A stretch of DNA of 64,000 nt from the NCBI RefSeq assembly GCF_000418555.1, contig NZ_ATKM01000023.1, positions 1-64,000 on the forward strand. The letters run 5' to 3'. Position numbers and translations under genes: made by a program. The stretch comes from Pseudomonas sp. P818. Its GTDB lineage: Bacteria; Pseudomonadota; Gammaproteobacteria; Pseudomonadales; Pseudomonadaceae. Position 1 is the first letter of the stretch; each line of letters opens with the position of its first letter. The notes under the pieces are model-generated. The model did no database searches and was not told the origin of the DNA. It saw only the letters and a program-made list of their open reading frames with translations. This document shows, piece after piece, positions 44,088 through 53,985 of the stretch.

Positions 44088-45479
44088 GTGACTGACGCCT
44101 CCTCCCCTACGCCCCTGCAACGCCTCTGGCTCAGCGAGACCATTCGCCTGCGCGAGGAACACGCCGGCCCGCTCGAAGACGCCGAGGCCAATCGCCTGGC
44201 CCGCGCCGAGGACGGCGATCTGGCCGAGCGCATCCAGCATCGCGCCCTGTTTCTGGCCCGCCGTGGCGGCCAGTGGCAAGCGCTGCTGCACTGGCTGCAG
44301 GGCGCCCGTCTGGCAGGCCTGCTGCTCGCCCTGCTGGCCCTGCTCAGCGGCGCCGGCCTGGCCCTGGCGGCACTGGGCGACGGGCGTCAGCCGGTCAATG
44401 TGTTCTGGGCTCTGGGTAGCCTGCTCGGGCTCAACCTGCTGATGCTGGTGGGCTGGCTGCTCAGCCTGCTGCTGACCCGCGACCACCCCGGCGCACTCGG
44501 TCGTCTGTGGCTATGGCTCAGCGAGAAGCTGGCGCGCGACGCCAGCGCCGCGCAACTGGCCCCGGCCCTGCTGCTGATGCTGCAACGCCAGCGCCTGACT
44601 CGCTGGGGCCTGGGCCTGCTGGTCAACGGCCTGTGGACGCTGGCCATGCTCGCCGCGCTGACCACCCTGTTGCTGCTGCTCGCCACCCGCCGCTACGGCT
44701 TCGTCTGGGAGACCACCATCCTCGCTGGCGACACCTTCATTGCCCTGACCCAGAGCATCGGCGCCCTGCCCGCTCTGCTCGGCTTCAGCCTGCCGGATAT
44801 CGAGGTCATTCGCGCTAGCGGCGATGCCGCCATCGCCAGCGAAGCCGCCCGGCAGAGCTGGGCCGGCTGGCTGGTCGGCGTGGTGCTGGTCTACGGCCTG
44901 CTGCCACGCCTGCTGCTGGCGCTGCTGTGCCTGTGGCGCTGGCAGTCGGGCACGCGCAGACTGCGCCTGGATCTCGACCTGCCGAGCTACAGCCTGCTGC
45001 GCCAGCGCCTGCAACCGGACAGCGAACGCCTCGGCGTCTGCGACCTGGCACCAGCCGCCCTGCACCAACCGCAAGGCGGCGCCAGTGCCCAACCCGGCAG
45101 TGGCGCCCTCCTGCTCGGCCTGGAGCTGGACGAGCGCCGCCCCTGGCCACCGCTGCCGCTACCGAAGGGCGTGGCCGATGCCGGGGTGATCGACAGCCGC
45201 GAGCAGCGCCGCCAGTTGCTCGAACAGCTGACCCGCTTCCCGCCCCAGCGCCTGGCCATCGCCTGCGATCCACGCCGCTCACCGGATCGCGGCACCCTGG
45301 CGCTGCTCGGCGAGCTGGCGCGCTCGTCCTCTGCCACGCGCATCTGGCTGCTGCCGCCTGCCCCTGGCGAATACCTGGACAGCGCCCGCCTGGCGGACTG
45401 GCACCAGGCCCTCGGCACGCTAGGGCTGACCCACTGTGATACGGCGCCGCTGAACTGGCTGGAGACAGGGCATGACTAG
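44088..45479 (+). CDS. DUF2868 membrane protein
   Basis: A 463-residue inner-membrane protein of the DUF2868 family. It has a soluble N-terminus of about 75 residues (LWLSETIRLREEHAGPLEDA, ARAEDGDLAERIQHRA), four main hydrophobic regions (about 85-110, 115-135, 175-205, 255-285) and a cytosolic C-terminal half of about 180 residues. GTG 44088 is the start, although its ribosome site is weak. DUF2868 genes are regularly followed by a DUF3482 GTPase gene, as here, suggesting a complex. Function is not established. Confidence 0.85.
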   Translation: MTDASSPTPLQRLWLSETIRLREEHAGPLEDAEANRLARAEDGDLAERIQHRALFLARRGGQWQALLHWLQGARLAGLLLALLALLSGAGLALAALGDGRQPVNVFWALGSLLGLNLLMLVGWLLSLLLTRDHPGALGRLWLWLSEKLARDASAAQLAPALLLMLQRQRLTRWGLGLLVNGLWTLAMLAALTTLLLLLATRRYGFVWETTILAGDTFIALTQSIGALPALLGFSLPDIEVIRASGDAAIASEAARQSWAGWLVGVVLVYGLLPRLLLALLCLWRWQSGTRRLRLDLDLPSYSLLRQRLQPDSERLGVCDLAPAALHQPQGGASAQPGSGALLLGLELDERRPWPPLPLPKGVADAGVIDSREQRRQLLEQLTRFPPQRLAIACDPRRSPDRGTLALLGELARSSSATRIWLLPPAPGEYLDSARLADWHQALGTLGLTHCDTAPLNWLETGHD

Positions 45480-45504
45480 AGAGCCGCAGGCACACGGGCT
45501 TCAT

Positions 45505-45572
45505 GTAGGAGCGAGCTCTGCTCGCGAAGCTTTTGCCGTTTGCCATGGTTCGCGAGCAGAGCTCGCTCCTAC
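45505..45572. repeat. REP-like inverted pair, family B (GAGCTCTGCTC type)
   Basis: GTAGGAGCGAGCTCTGCTCG and its near reverse complement ending AGAGCTCGCTCCTAC enclose about 30 bp, between the DUF2868 and DUF3482 genes. A near copy lies at 51130-51196. Confidence 0.85.
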
Positions 45573-45620
45573 CCCAATGCCCGCTCTGTTGCCTCCGAGC
45601 TACCCGGCCGAGACCACGCC

Positions 45621-47003
45621 ATGAGCCCACCACTGAAACTCGCCCTGGTCGGCCATACCAACGTCGGCAAGACCTCGCTGCTGCGCACCCTGACCCGCGA
45701 TGTGGAATTCGGCGAAGTCTCGCCGCGTGCCAGCACCACGCGCCATGTCGAGGGTGCGCGGCTGTCGGTGGACGGTCAGGCGCTGCTGGAGCTGTACGAC
45801 ACCCCCGGCCTGGAGGACGCCATCGCCCTGCTCGACTACCTGGAGCGCCTCGACCGCCCCGGCGAGCGCCTGGACGGCCCGGCGCGTCTGGCCCGCTTCC
45901 TCGAAGGCAGCGAGGCGCGCCAGCGCTATGAGCAGGAAGCCAAGGTGCTGCGCCAGTTGCTGGCCTCCGACGCCGGCCTGTACGTGATCGACGTGCGCGA
46001 GCCGGTGCTGGCCAAGTACCGCGATGAACTGGCGGTGCTGACCATGTGCGGCCGCCCGCTGCTGCCGGTGCTCAACTTCGTCGCCAGCGCCAGCCACCGC
46101 GAAGGCGAGTGGCGCGAGGCCCTGGCGCGTCTCGGCCTGCACGCGCTGGTGGCGTTCGACAGCGTGGCGCCGCCGGAGGATGGCGAACGGCGTCTCTACG
46201 AAAGCCTCGCCCTGCTGCTGGAGCGCTCGCGCCCGCAGTTGCAACGCCTGATCGAGGATCACGAAGCGCAGCGCCGCACGCGGCGCCAGGCCGGTAACCG
46301 TCTGATCGCCGAGCTGCTGATCGACTGCGCCGCCTGCCGCCGCAGCGTCGCCGCTCAGCCGTTGCTGGAGCAGGCCGCCGTGAACGAGCTGCGCGATGCG
46401 ATTCGCCAGCGCGAGCAACGCTGCGTCGAAGCCCTGCTGCGCCTGTACGCCTTCCGCAGCAGCGATGCCCAGGCCGACGACCTGCCGCTGCTCGATGGCC
46501 GCTGGGGCGACGACCTGTTCAACCCGGAAACCCTCAAGCAGCTCGGCATCAAGGTCGGCGGCGGCATGGCCGCAGGTGCTGCCACCGGCGTAGGGGTCGA
46601 CCTGCTGGTCGGCGGCATCACCCTGGGCGCTGCTGCAGCGCTGGGTGCGGTGATCGGCGGCAGCGCGCAGACACTGCGCAACTACGGCGAAAGACTGAAG
46701 GGAAAACTGAAAGGCCAACGCGAACTGACCGTCGATGACGCCGTGCTGCGCCTGCTCGCCCTGCGTCAGCAGCAACTGCTGGCGGCACTGGATAAACGCG
46801 GCCACGCCGCCATGGACGCCATCGCCCTCGGCGCCCCGCAGGAAGTCCTATGGCGCCAGGGCAAGCTGCCCGCCCCGCTGAACGTGGCACGCGCCCATCC
46901 CGAATGGTCGTCGCTCAACCCCGGCGCACGTCTGGAAGAGGCCGAACGCGCCGAACAGGTAGAGCGTTTGTGCAGTGAAATCGCCATGCAACCGGTGGGC
47001 TGA
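45621..47003 (+). CDS. GTPase with DUF3482 domain
   Basis: A 460-residue protein. The N-terminal GTPase domain has G1 GHTNVGKTS (11-19), a switch I threonine in ASTTRHV, and G3 DTPG (60-63). The region where NKxD would occur reads LPVLNFVAS (about 149-156), so the guanine-specificity motif is degenerate. The C-terminal DUF3482 part includes a Gly/Ala-rich hydrophobic segment (VGGGMAAGAATGVGVDLLVG), likely membrane-inserting. ATG 45621 is preferred. Its stop codon lies inside a REP palindrome, so the last residues PVG are repeat-derived. Pairing with DUF2868 suggests joint action at the membrane; function unknown. Confidence 0.85.
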   Translation: MSPPLKLALVGHTNVGKTSLLRTLTRDVEFGEVSPRASTTRHVEGARLSVDGQALLELYDTPGLEDAIALLDYLERLDRPGERLDGPARLARFLEGSEARQRYEQEAKVLRQLLASDAGLYVIDVREPVLAKYRDELAVLTMCGRPLLPVLNFVASASHREGEWREALARLGLHALVAFDSVAPPEDGERRLYESLALLLERSRPQLQRLIEDHEAQRRTRRQAGNRLIAELLIDCAACRRSVAAQPLLEQAAVNELRDAIRQREQRCVEALLRLYAFRSSDAQADDLPLLDGRWGDDLFNPETLKQLGIKVGGGMAAGAATGVGVDLLVGGITLGAAAALGAVIGGSAQTLRNYGERLKGKLKGQRELTVDDAVLRLLALRQQQLLAALDKRGHAAMDAIALGAPQEVLWRQGKLPAPLNVARAHPEWSSLNPGARLEEAERAEQVERLCSEIAMQPVG

Positions 47004-47015
47004 AGCCCACCCTAC
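46994..47015. repeat. REP (RAYT family), direct orientation
   Basis: GGTGGGCTGAAGCCCACC followed by CTAC. It overlaps the 3' end and stop codon of the GTPase gene and lies on the left side of the RAYT gene. Confidence 0.85.
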
Positions 47016-47037
47016 AGGCGTATATCGAAGCCCCACT

Positions 47038-47058
47038 TAGGGTGGGCTTCAGCCCACC
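47038..47058. repeat. REP (RAYT family), inverted orientation
   Basis: TAGGGTGGGCTTCAGCCCAC and one more C, the reverse complement of the element at 46994. The two form a BIME-like pair left of the RAYT gene. Confidence 0.85.
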
Positions 47059-47085
47059 TCTCCACCGCCAACACACAAGCAACTG

Positions 47086-47613
47086 CTACTCCCCAAACTC
47101 CCCATCGTCATCGTCCCGGCCACCCCAATCTGCCGACAGGAGCCCGTGCGCTACATAACGGTGGAAGCTCGAATAAGGCCAGTCACCAACCTGGCTCACC
47201 AGCCCATGCTTGACCGGGTTGAAATGGATGTAATCGACATGCCTCGCGAGATCATCCTCATCTCGAATGCGGTGCTCCCAGAAGCGCCTCTGCCAGATTC
47301 CTTTCTCACGCTTTCTGATTTTGCTGGCGCTGACGGTGGCCACGGCGGGTAGCGCACGCGAGAACTGGCTTTTGATCAATGCCCAACGCAGGGAATAGTC
47401 GAGGTCATCCTCAGGCAGCTCCCAAACAGCATGCAGATGGTCAGGTAGAACGCAGATGGCGACGGTCTTGAACGGCATGCGCTTGTTGGCCTCGCCATAG
47501 ATCCGGCGCAGTAGCGCGATTTCTTCCACCAGTATGCGGGAACGACGGTCAGTGAGAGTAACCGTGAAGAAGTAGGTTGCACCGGAAATCCGCTCGCGGC
47601 GGTAGTTGGGCAT
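47086..47613 (-). CDS. REP-associated tyrosine transposase (RAYT)
   Basis: A 175-residue single-strand transposase of the Y1_Tnp/HUH type (TnpA-REP). The metal-binding HUH motif is His61-Leu-His63 in VLPDHLHAVWELP, and the catalytic tyrosine is Tyr130 in HVDYIHFNPVKHGLV. The N-terminal YRRERISGATYFFTVTL is typical of RAYTs. The gene is flanked on both sides by REPs of one family, as expected for a RAYT with its cognate repeats. ATG 47613 has AGGA upstream. All key residues are intact, so it may be active on REPs. RAYTs are usually single-copy and vertically inherited. Confidence 0.93.
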   Translation of the reverse strand: MPNYRRERISGATYFFTVTLTDRRSRILVEEIALLRRIYGEANKRMPFKTVAICVLPDHLHAVWELPEDDLDYSLRWALIKSQFSRALPAVATVSASKIRKREKGIWQRRFWEHRIRDEDDLARHVDYIHFNPVKHGLVSQVGDWPYSSFHRYVAHGLLSADWGGRDDDDGEFGE

Positions 47614-47673
47614 GGGCAATCCTTTGCCTGTGGGGCGTCGGTGAAGGGGCAGGCGGCAAAGGATTGCTGAATC

Positions 47674-47695
47674 GGTGGGCTGAAGCCCACCCTAC
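47674..47695. repeat. REP (RAYT family), direct orientation
   Basis: Identical to the 46994-47015 element (GGTGGGCTGAAGCCCACC plus CTAC), 60 bp upstream of the RAYT start codon. Confidence 0.85.
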
Positions 47696-47753
47696 AAGAA
47701 ACGCCGCCCAGCCACCCTACATCCTAGTAGAGCTTCGTGACGCTGCCAGACCA

Positions 47754-47788
47754 AGGGTGGGCTTCATACCGTAGGGTGGGTCGGGCGG
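47754..47788. repeat. Degenerate inverted REP remnants (RAYT family)
   Basis: GGGTGGGCTTCATACCGTAG followed by GGTGGGTC: two partial inverted copies right of the RAYT gene. The surrounding 47696-47827 stretch holds further fragments such as GCCACCCTAC and GCCCACC but no gene. Confidence 0.6.
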
Positions 47789-47827
47789 CGCTCCGTTTTA
47801 GCCCACCAGAGCCCACCCACTTCCATC

Positions 47828-48621
<794 letters not shown>

Positions 48622-48622
<1 letters not shown>

Positions 48623-49422
48623 CAGGCGGCTCCTTGTACGGGCTGGCGCTTGTAGGCGTAGGCGATCAGGCCGATGCCGCCGAGGATCATCGGCAGGCAG
48701 AGGATCTGCCCCATAGTCAGCCAGCCCCAGGCCAGGTAGCCCAGCTGGGCATCCGGCACACGGACGAACTCGACTATGAAGCGGAACACGCCGTAGCAGG
48801 CGGCGAACATGCCGGACACGGCCATGGTCGGCCGCGGTTTGCGCGAATAGAACCAGAGGATGGTGAACAGCGCCACGCCCTCCAGGGCGAACTGGTACAG
48901 CTGCGACGGATGGCGCGCCAGTTGCTGCGGATCGGTGGGGAAGACCATCGCCCAGGGCACGTCAGTGGCCTTGCCCCACAGCTCGGCGTTGATGAAGTTG
49001 CCGATCCGCCCCGCGCCCAGGCCGATGGGCACCAGCGGTGCGATGAAATCCATCAATTCGAAGAAGCTCTTGCCGTTGCGCTTGCCGAACCACCAGGTGG
49101 CCAGCATCACGCCGATCAAGCCTCCGTGGAACGACATACCACCTTCCCAGACCCGCAGGATCTTCGCCGGTTCGGCGATGTAGGCAGGCAGATCGTAGAA
49201 CATCACGTAACCCAGGCGACCGCCGAGAATCACCCCCATGGCCACCCAAAACACCAGGTCGGACAGCTTGTCCTTGGTCCAGGTCGCATCGAAACGCTCC
49301 AGCCGGCGCGAAGCCAGCCACCAGGCACCTCCGATACCGACCAGGTACATCAGGCCGTACCAGTGGATTTTCAGGGGGCCGAGGGCAATGGCCACCGGGT
49401 CGATCTGCGGATAAGGCAGCAT
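48622..49422 (-). CDS. lgt: Prolipoprotein diacylglyceryl transferase
   Basis: Lgt transfers diacylglycerol from phosphatidylglycerol to the lipobox cysteine of prolipoproteins in the inner membrane. The 266-residue protein has about seven helices and the signature [18 protein letters not shown], as well as [10 protein letters not shown] with the conserved histidine and glycine. Window genes with lipoboxes (the second M16 protein and LaoC) would be its substrates. It is coupled to thyA by overlapping stop/start codons and is 10 bp from the TauE/SafE gene. Confidence 0.97.
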
Positions 49423-49432
49423 CCAGGTCTCC

Positions 49433-50215
49433 TTAAATGAAAAAACTCAGGCCCACGCTGAACAGCAGCAGGGCGAACAGGCGCTTGAGTAACAGTGGCG
49501 ACAGGCGATGAGCCAGGCGCGCACCAAAACGGGCAAAGAACATGCTGGTCAGGGCGATACCCAGCAACGCCGGGAGGTAGACGAAACCGACGCTCCATGG
49601 CGGCAGGTTCGGATTCCCCCAGCCGGTAAACATGAAACTCAGCGCACCAGCGATGGCGATGGGCAAACCACAGGCCGCCGAGGTCGCCACTGCCTGCTGG
49701 ATCGGCACGCTGCGCCAGACCAGAAAGGGCACGGTCAGCGAACCACCGCCAATGCCGAAGATCGCCGACGCCCAGCCGATTACCCCACCGGCCATCGTCA
49801 GCGTCGGCTTGCCAGGGACACCGCGGCTGGCTTTGGGTTTCAGATCCAGCGCCATCTGCGTAGCTACAGCGATAGCGAAAGTACCGATGATCTTCTGCAG
49901 CATTGGCCCCTGAATCAGCGCCGCGGTCAGTGCCCCCAGTGCGGCACCGAGCAGAATCCCCAGGCTCAGCCAGCGAAACAGCGGCCAGCGCACCGCGCCC
50001 TTGCGATGATGTTCGAGCAGCGAGTTGATCGAGGTGAAGACGATGGTCGCCAGCGACGTGCCCACTGCCAGGTGAGTGAGAATCTCCGTCGCCATGCCCT
50101 GGGAGGTGAAACTCAGCACCAGCACGGGCACGATGATCAGACCGCCACCCACGCCGAACAGACCAGCCAGCACACCGGCAGCCGAGCCCAGCACCAGGTA
50201 GAGCAGCAGTTCCAT
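49433..50215 (-). CDS. TauE/SafE family sulfite/organosulfonate permease-like protein
   Basis: A 260-residue inner-membrane protein with about seven to eight helices in two repeats. [23 protein letters not shown] and [22 protein letters not shown] are the two characteristic Gly-rich repeats of the TauE/SafE (DUF81) family. Members carry sulfite, sulfoacetate and other anions, but this subgroup is not assigned a substrate. ATG 50215 gives [11 protein letters not shown]; the open frame to 50269 lacks support. It precedes lgt by 10 bp on the same strand, so lgt and thyA may be co-transcribed with it. Confidence 0.9.
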   Translation of the reverse strand: MELLLYLVLGSAAGVLAGLFGVGGGLIIVPVLVLSFTSQGMATEILTHLAVGTSLATIVFTSINSLLEHHRKGAVRWPLFRWLSLGILLGAALGALTAALIQGPMLQKIIGTFAIAVATQMALDLKPKASRGVPGKPTLTMAGGVIGWASAIFGIGGGSLTVPFLVWRSVPIQQAVATSAACGLPIAIAGALSFMFTGWGNPNLPPWSVGFVYLPALLGIALTSMFFARFGARLAHRLSPLLLKRLFALLLFSVGLSFFI

Positions 50216-50342
50216 CGACACCCCCGAAAACAAAGCGGCATGGTAGCGGAAATGCCTTCGCAACGGCACACGGATCGACGGAACGGTTGCTGCCTGAGGC
50301 TCAGCTCGCTAGCCTGCCAGACTCGCCATTGGAGGAATGCGC

Positions 50343-51086
50343 ATGTGCCTGATCGTCTTCGCCTGGCAGCCGGAAAGCCCGACGGTACTGCGCCTGGCAT
50401 CCAATCGTGACGAGTTCTATGCGCGCCCCAGCGAGCCACTCGGTGAATGGCAGGATGCCCCCGGCGTGTTCGCCGGCCGCGACCTGCAGGCGGGGGGCAC
50501 CTGGCTTGGCGTTACCACGCCAGGCCGCTTTGCCGCACTGACCAATATCCGCGACCTGAAGCAGAAGGCCGCGCCTCGCTCACGCGGCGCGCTGACCGCC
50601 GACTATCTGCTGGGCCAGGATTCGGCGCCCGCCTATCTCGACAGAATCATGCGCGACGCCGCCGAATATGCCGGCTTCAACCTGCTGGTCGGCGACCGCC
50701 AGCAACTCTGGCACTTCAATTCCCTGGAAGGGCGGCCTCGGCAACTGGAGCGCGGGCTCTATGGCCTGTCCAACGCCAATCTCGACACGCCCTGGCCAAA
50801 GCTGCTGCGTGCCCGAAATGCCCTGAGCAATAGTCTCGAGGCGGAGGATGAAGCGCTGCTGGACCTGCTTGCCGATAGCAGCCAGCCGGCCGATCACCTG
50901 CTGCCGGATACTGGCGTGGGGTTGGCGACAGAGCGTCTGCTATCGACTGCCTTCATCGCCAGCGAGGCCTATGGCACTCGCGCCAGTACGGTGCTGAATC
51001 TTCACAGTAACGGCCGCTGGAATATCACCGAACGCAGCTTTGGGCCTCATGGTGTCGCGCTCGGCGAGGTCGCGTTGAGCAGATAG
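50343..51086 (+). CDS. NRDE (TANGO2-like) family protein
   Basis: A 247-residue protein starting MCLIVFAWQPES with NRDEFYARPS soon after; Asn-Arg-Asp-Glu names the family. The N-terminal Cys2 is conserved in the family, which resembles N-terminal nucleophile hydrolases. Two ATGs occur (50337 and 50343). GGAGGA at 50331-50336 directly abuts the first, while the second has a normal 6-bp spacing and places Cys at position 2, so 50343 is the start. Function in bacteria is not established. It is divergent from the TauE/SafE gene. Confidence 0.88.
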   Translation: MCLIVFAWQPESPTVLRLASNRDEFYARPSEPLGEWQDAPGVFAGRDLQAGGTWLGVTTPGRFAALTNIRDLKQKAAPRSRGALTADYLLGQDSAPAYLDRIMRDAAEYAGFNLLVGDRQQLWHFNSLEGRPRQLERGLYGLSNANLDTPWPKLLRARNALSNSLEAEDEALLDLLADSSQPADHLLPDTGVGLATERLLSTAFIASEAYGTRASTVLNLHSNGRWNITERSFGPHGVALGEVALSR

Positions 51087-51129
51087 CGCGGGTGCAATCC
51101 GGGAACGACAATAAAGGGATGAATTCCGC

Positions 51130-51196
51130 GTAGGAACGAGCTCTGCTCGCGAAGCTTTTTACGTCGCCTGAGTTCGCGAGCAGAGCTCGCTCCTAC
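51130..51196. repeat. REP-like inverted pair, family B (GAGCTCTGCTC type)
   Basis: GTAGGAACGAGCTCTGCTCG and a facing AGAGCTCGCTCCTAC lie between the convergent NRDE and ptsP genes. A family A half-element (GGGTGCAATCCGGG) is about 30 bp to the left, near 51090. Confidence 0.85.
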
Positions 51197-51207
51197 CTTT
51201 ATGCGAA

Positions 51208-53487
51208 TCAGGCCTGGATATTGGACGCCGGATTGATCACCCGACCGAGACCCAGGTTACGCAGCGCCAGGTGCAGGGTGCTGTAGATCAGGTGCGGGTT
51301 GTCCATGGTCATCACCTGACCGAGCAACTCCTTGGCCTTGCTCTGGGTGACCTGACGCAGCAGCCATTTCACCTTGGGCAGGTTGGTGGCGTTCATCGAC
51401 AGCGAATCGAAGCCCATCGCCAACAACAGCACGGCCGCGGCCGGGTCGCCGGCCATCTCGCCGCAGATGCTCACCGGCTTGCCTTCGAGATGCGCGTCGT
51501 TGACCACCTTCTGCAGCGCCTGCAACACCGCCGGGTGGAGGAAGTCGTAGAGGTCGGCGACCCGCGGGTTGTTGCGGTCGACCGCCAGCAGGTACTGGGT
51601 CAGGTCGTTGGAGCCGACCGAGAGAAAGTCCACCTGACGCGCCAGCTCGCGGGTCTGGTAGACCGCCGCCGGAATCTCGATCATCAGGCCGATGGGCGGC
51701 AGCGGCACGTCGGTGCCCTCGTCACGTACTTCGCCCCAGGCGCGGTGAATCAGGTGCAGTGCCTCTTCCAGCTCCTGGGTGCCGGAAATCATCGGCAGCA
51801 GGATGCGCAGGTTGTTCAGCCCTTCGCTCGCCTTGAGCATGGCGCGGGTCTGCACCAGGAAGATTTCCGGGTGGTCGAGGGTGACGCGAATGCCGCGCCA
51901 GCCGAGGAAGGGGTTCTCTTCCTTGATCGGGAAGTAGGACAGTGCCTTGTCGCCACCGATATCCAGGGTGCGCATGGTCACAGGCAGCGGGTGGAAGGCC
52001 TGCAGCTGTTCGCGGTAGGTGGCGAGCTGTTCCTTCTCGCTGGGGAAGCGCTCGTTGATCATGAACGGCACTTCGGTGCGGTACAGGCCGACACCCTCGG
52101 CACCGCGCTGCTGGGCACGGGCCACGTCGGCGAGCAGGCCGGTGTTGACCCACAACGGCATGCGGTGGCCGTCGAGCGTCTCGCAGGGCAGCGCGCGCAG
52201 GGCATCGAGCCCTTCGGTAAGCTGGCGCTCCTCCTCGACCACATCGGCGTACTGCTTGCTCAGCAGTTCGCTGGGGTTGGTGAAGACTTCGCCGTGATAG
52301 CCATCGACGATCAGCTTGATGCCGTCGATCTTCGAATACGGCAGATCGACCACACCCATGACCGTGGGGATACCCATGGCGCGGGCGAAGATCGCCACGT
52401 GGGAGTTGCCCGAGCCGGTCACCGAAATCAGGCCGACCAGCTTGCCTTCCGGCACCTCGCCGAGCATCGCCGGCGACAGCTCCTCGCTGACCAGGATGGT
52501 GTTGTCCGGGTAGACCAGCGAGGTCTTGCGTTCTTCCTGCAGGTAAGCGAGCAGACGCCGGCCGAGATCACGCACATCGCTGGCGCGCTCGCGCAGGTAG
52601 GCGTCGTCCATCAGCTCGAAGCGTTTGACGTGGTCGAGCACCACCTGACGCAGGGCACCCTGCGCCCACTGGCCGCTCTTGATGACCTTGCGCACCTCGT
52701 TACCCAGGGCGGCATCGTCGAGCATCATCAGGTACACGTCGAACAGCGCGCGCTCTTCCTTGCGCAACTGCGTGGCGAGTTTCTCGGACAGCTCCTGCAT
52801 GTCCTCGCGCACCCAGCCCAGCGCCTTGTCGAACAGCTCCAGTTCGGCGTCGATGTCATCGACGCTGCGATCCGGTACCACATTCAGATCCGCCGGGGGC
52901 AGCACCACCACCGCAGTGCCTACGGCCGCCCCCGGCGCGCCCGGCACGCCGACGAACTTGGCCTCCTGTACGCCTTTGCCCTGGCGCCCCAGACCACGGA
53001 TAGAGCCGGTCGCCTCGGCGTGGGCGATAACCCCGGCGAGCTGTGCGCTCATGGTGACCAGGAAAGCTTCTTCGCCCTCGTCGAACTGACGGCGCTCCTT
53101 CTGCTGCACGACCAGCACGCCCATCACGCGACGGTGGTGGATGATCGGCGCACCGAGGAAGGAGGCATAACGCTCCTCGCCAGTCTCGGCGAAGTAGCGA
53201 TAACGGGGATGGCTGGCGGCGTCTTCGAGGTTCAGCGGCTCCTCGCGGCTACCCACCAGGCCAACAAGACCTTCGCTGGGCGCCATGCTGACCTTGCCGA
53301 TGGAGCGCTTGTTGAGGCCGTCGGTGGCCATCAGCACGAAACGGTTGGTTTCCGGGTCGAGCAGATAGACCGAGCAGACCTGACTGCCCATGGCCTCTTT
53401 CACACGCTGCACAATGATCGTCAGCGCCGCCTTGAGATCCTTGGCGGCGTTCACTTCCTGGACGATCTTGCGCAGCGTATTGAGCAT
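51208..53487 (-). CDS. ptsP: Phosphoenolpyruvate-protein phosphotransferase PtsP (EI-Ntr)
   Basis: PtsP starts the nitrogen phosphotransferase relay, passing phosphate from PEP to NPr (PtsO) and then PtsN. The 759-residue protein has an N-terminal GAF domain (about 1-160; QVCSVYLLDPE, GSREEPLNLEDAASHPRY), then the EI N-terminal and phosphohistidine domains (VTGSGNSHVAIFARAMGIP with the active histidine) and the PEP-binding TIM barrel (MIEIPAAV; FLSVGSNDLTQYLLAVDR). Length matches other EI-Ntr proteins. It follows rppH by 18 bp, the order seen in E. coli and P. aeruginosa. Confidence 0.97.
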   Translation of the reverse strand: MLNTLRKIVQEVNAAKDLKAALTIIVQRVKEAMGSQVCSVYLLDPETNRFVLMATDGLNKRSIGKVSMAPSEGLVGLVGSREEPLNLEDAASHPRYRYFAETGEERYASFLGAPIIHHRRVMGVLVVQQKERRQFDEGEEAFLVTMSAQLAGVIAHAEATGSIRGLGRQGKGVQEAKFVGVPGAPGAAVGTAVVVLPPADLNVVPDRSVDDIDAELELFDKALGWVREDMQELSEKLATQLRKEERALFDVYLMMLDDAALGNEVRKVIKSGQWAQGALRQVVLDHVKRFELMDDAYLRERASDVRDLGRRLLAYLQEERKTSLVYPDNTILVSEELSPAMLGEVPEGKLVGLISVTGSGNSHVAIFARAMGIPTVMGVVDLPYSKIDGIKLIVDGYHGEVFTNPSELLSKQYADVVEEERQLTEGLDALRALPCETLDGHRMPLWVNTGLLADVARAQQRGAEGVGLYRTEVPFMINERFPSEKEQLATYREQLQAFHPLPVTMRTLDIGGDKALSYFPIKEENPFLGWRGIRVTLDHPEIFLVQTRAMLKASEGLNNLRILLPMISGTQELEEALHLIHRAWGEVRDEGTDVPLPPIGLMIEIPAAVYQTRELARQVDFLSVGSNDLTQYLLAVDRNNPRVADLYDFLHPAVLQALQKVVNDAHLEGKPVSICGEMAGDPAAAVLLLAMGFDSLSMNATNLPKVKWLLRQVTQSKAKELLGQVMTMDNPHLIYSTLHLALRNLGLGRVINPASNIQA

Positions 53488-53505
53488 GCTCGATTGGGGT
53501 CCGTA

Positions 53506-53985
53506 TCAGTCGCGCACTATCAGGCGCGGGGCAAGTTCCTTGAGCGCACGGCGATACACCTCGCGCTTGAATGTGACGACCTGACCCAGCGGGTACCAGT
53601 AGCTGACCCAACGCCAGCCATCGAACTCCGGCTTGCCGGTCAGGTCCATACGCACGCGCTCTTCGGCACCGGTCAGGCGCAGCAGGAACCACTTCTGCTT
53701 CTGCCCGATACACAGCGGCTGGCTGTGCGTACGCACCAGACGCTGAGGCAGACGATAGCGCAACCAGCCGCGGGTGCAGGCGAGGATCTTCACATCCTGC
53801 TCTTCGAGGCCGACCTCTTCGTTCAGTTCACGGTAAAGCGCTTCTTCCGGCGACTCACGATCATTGATGCCGCCTTGCGGGAACTGCCAGGCGTCCTGAT
53901 TGATGCGCCTGGCCCAGAGCACCTGGCCGACATCATTGGTCAGGATGATGCCGACATTCGGGCGGAAACCATCAGAATCGATCAC
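53506..53985 (-). CDS. rppH: RNA pyrophosphohydrolase
   Basis: RppH removes pyrophosphate from triphosphorylated 5' ends of mRNA, triggering RNase E decay. The 159-residue Nudix protein begins [16 protein letters not shown] and has the Nudix box [17 protein letters not shown] followed by NEEVGL. The start is GTG 53985, giving the conserved MIDxDGxRPNVGI; the frame is open to 54429 but no ATG fits. GAGG lies 9 bp upstream. Length matches E. coli RppH. It is co-transcribed with ptsP. Confidence 0.95.
   Translation of the reverse strand: MIDSDGFRPNVGIILTNDVGQVLWARRINQDAWQFPQGGINDRESPEEALYRELNEEVGLEEQDVKILACTRGWLRYRLPQRLVRTHSQPLCIGQKQKWFLLRLTGAEERVRMDLTGKPEFDGWRWVSYWYPLGQVVTFKREVYRRALKELAPRLIVRD

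Noticed and set aside
47086-47613. IS200/IS605-type insertion sequence
   Set aside because: No tnpB and no typical IS ends; sequence and flanking REPs fit a single-copy RAYT better.
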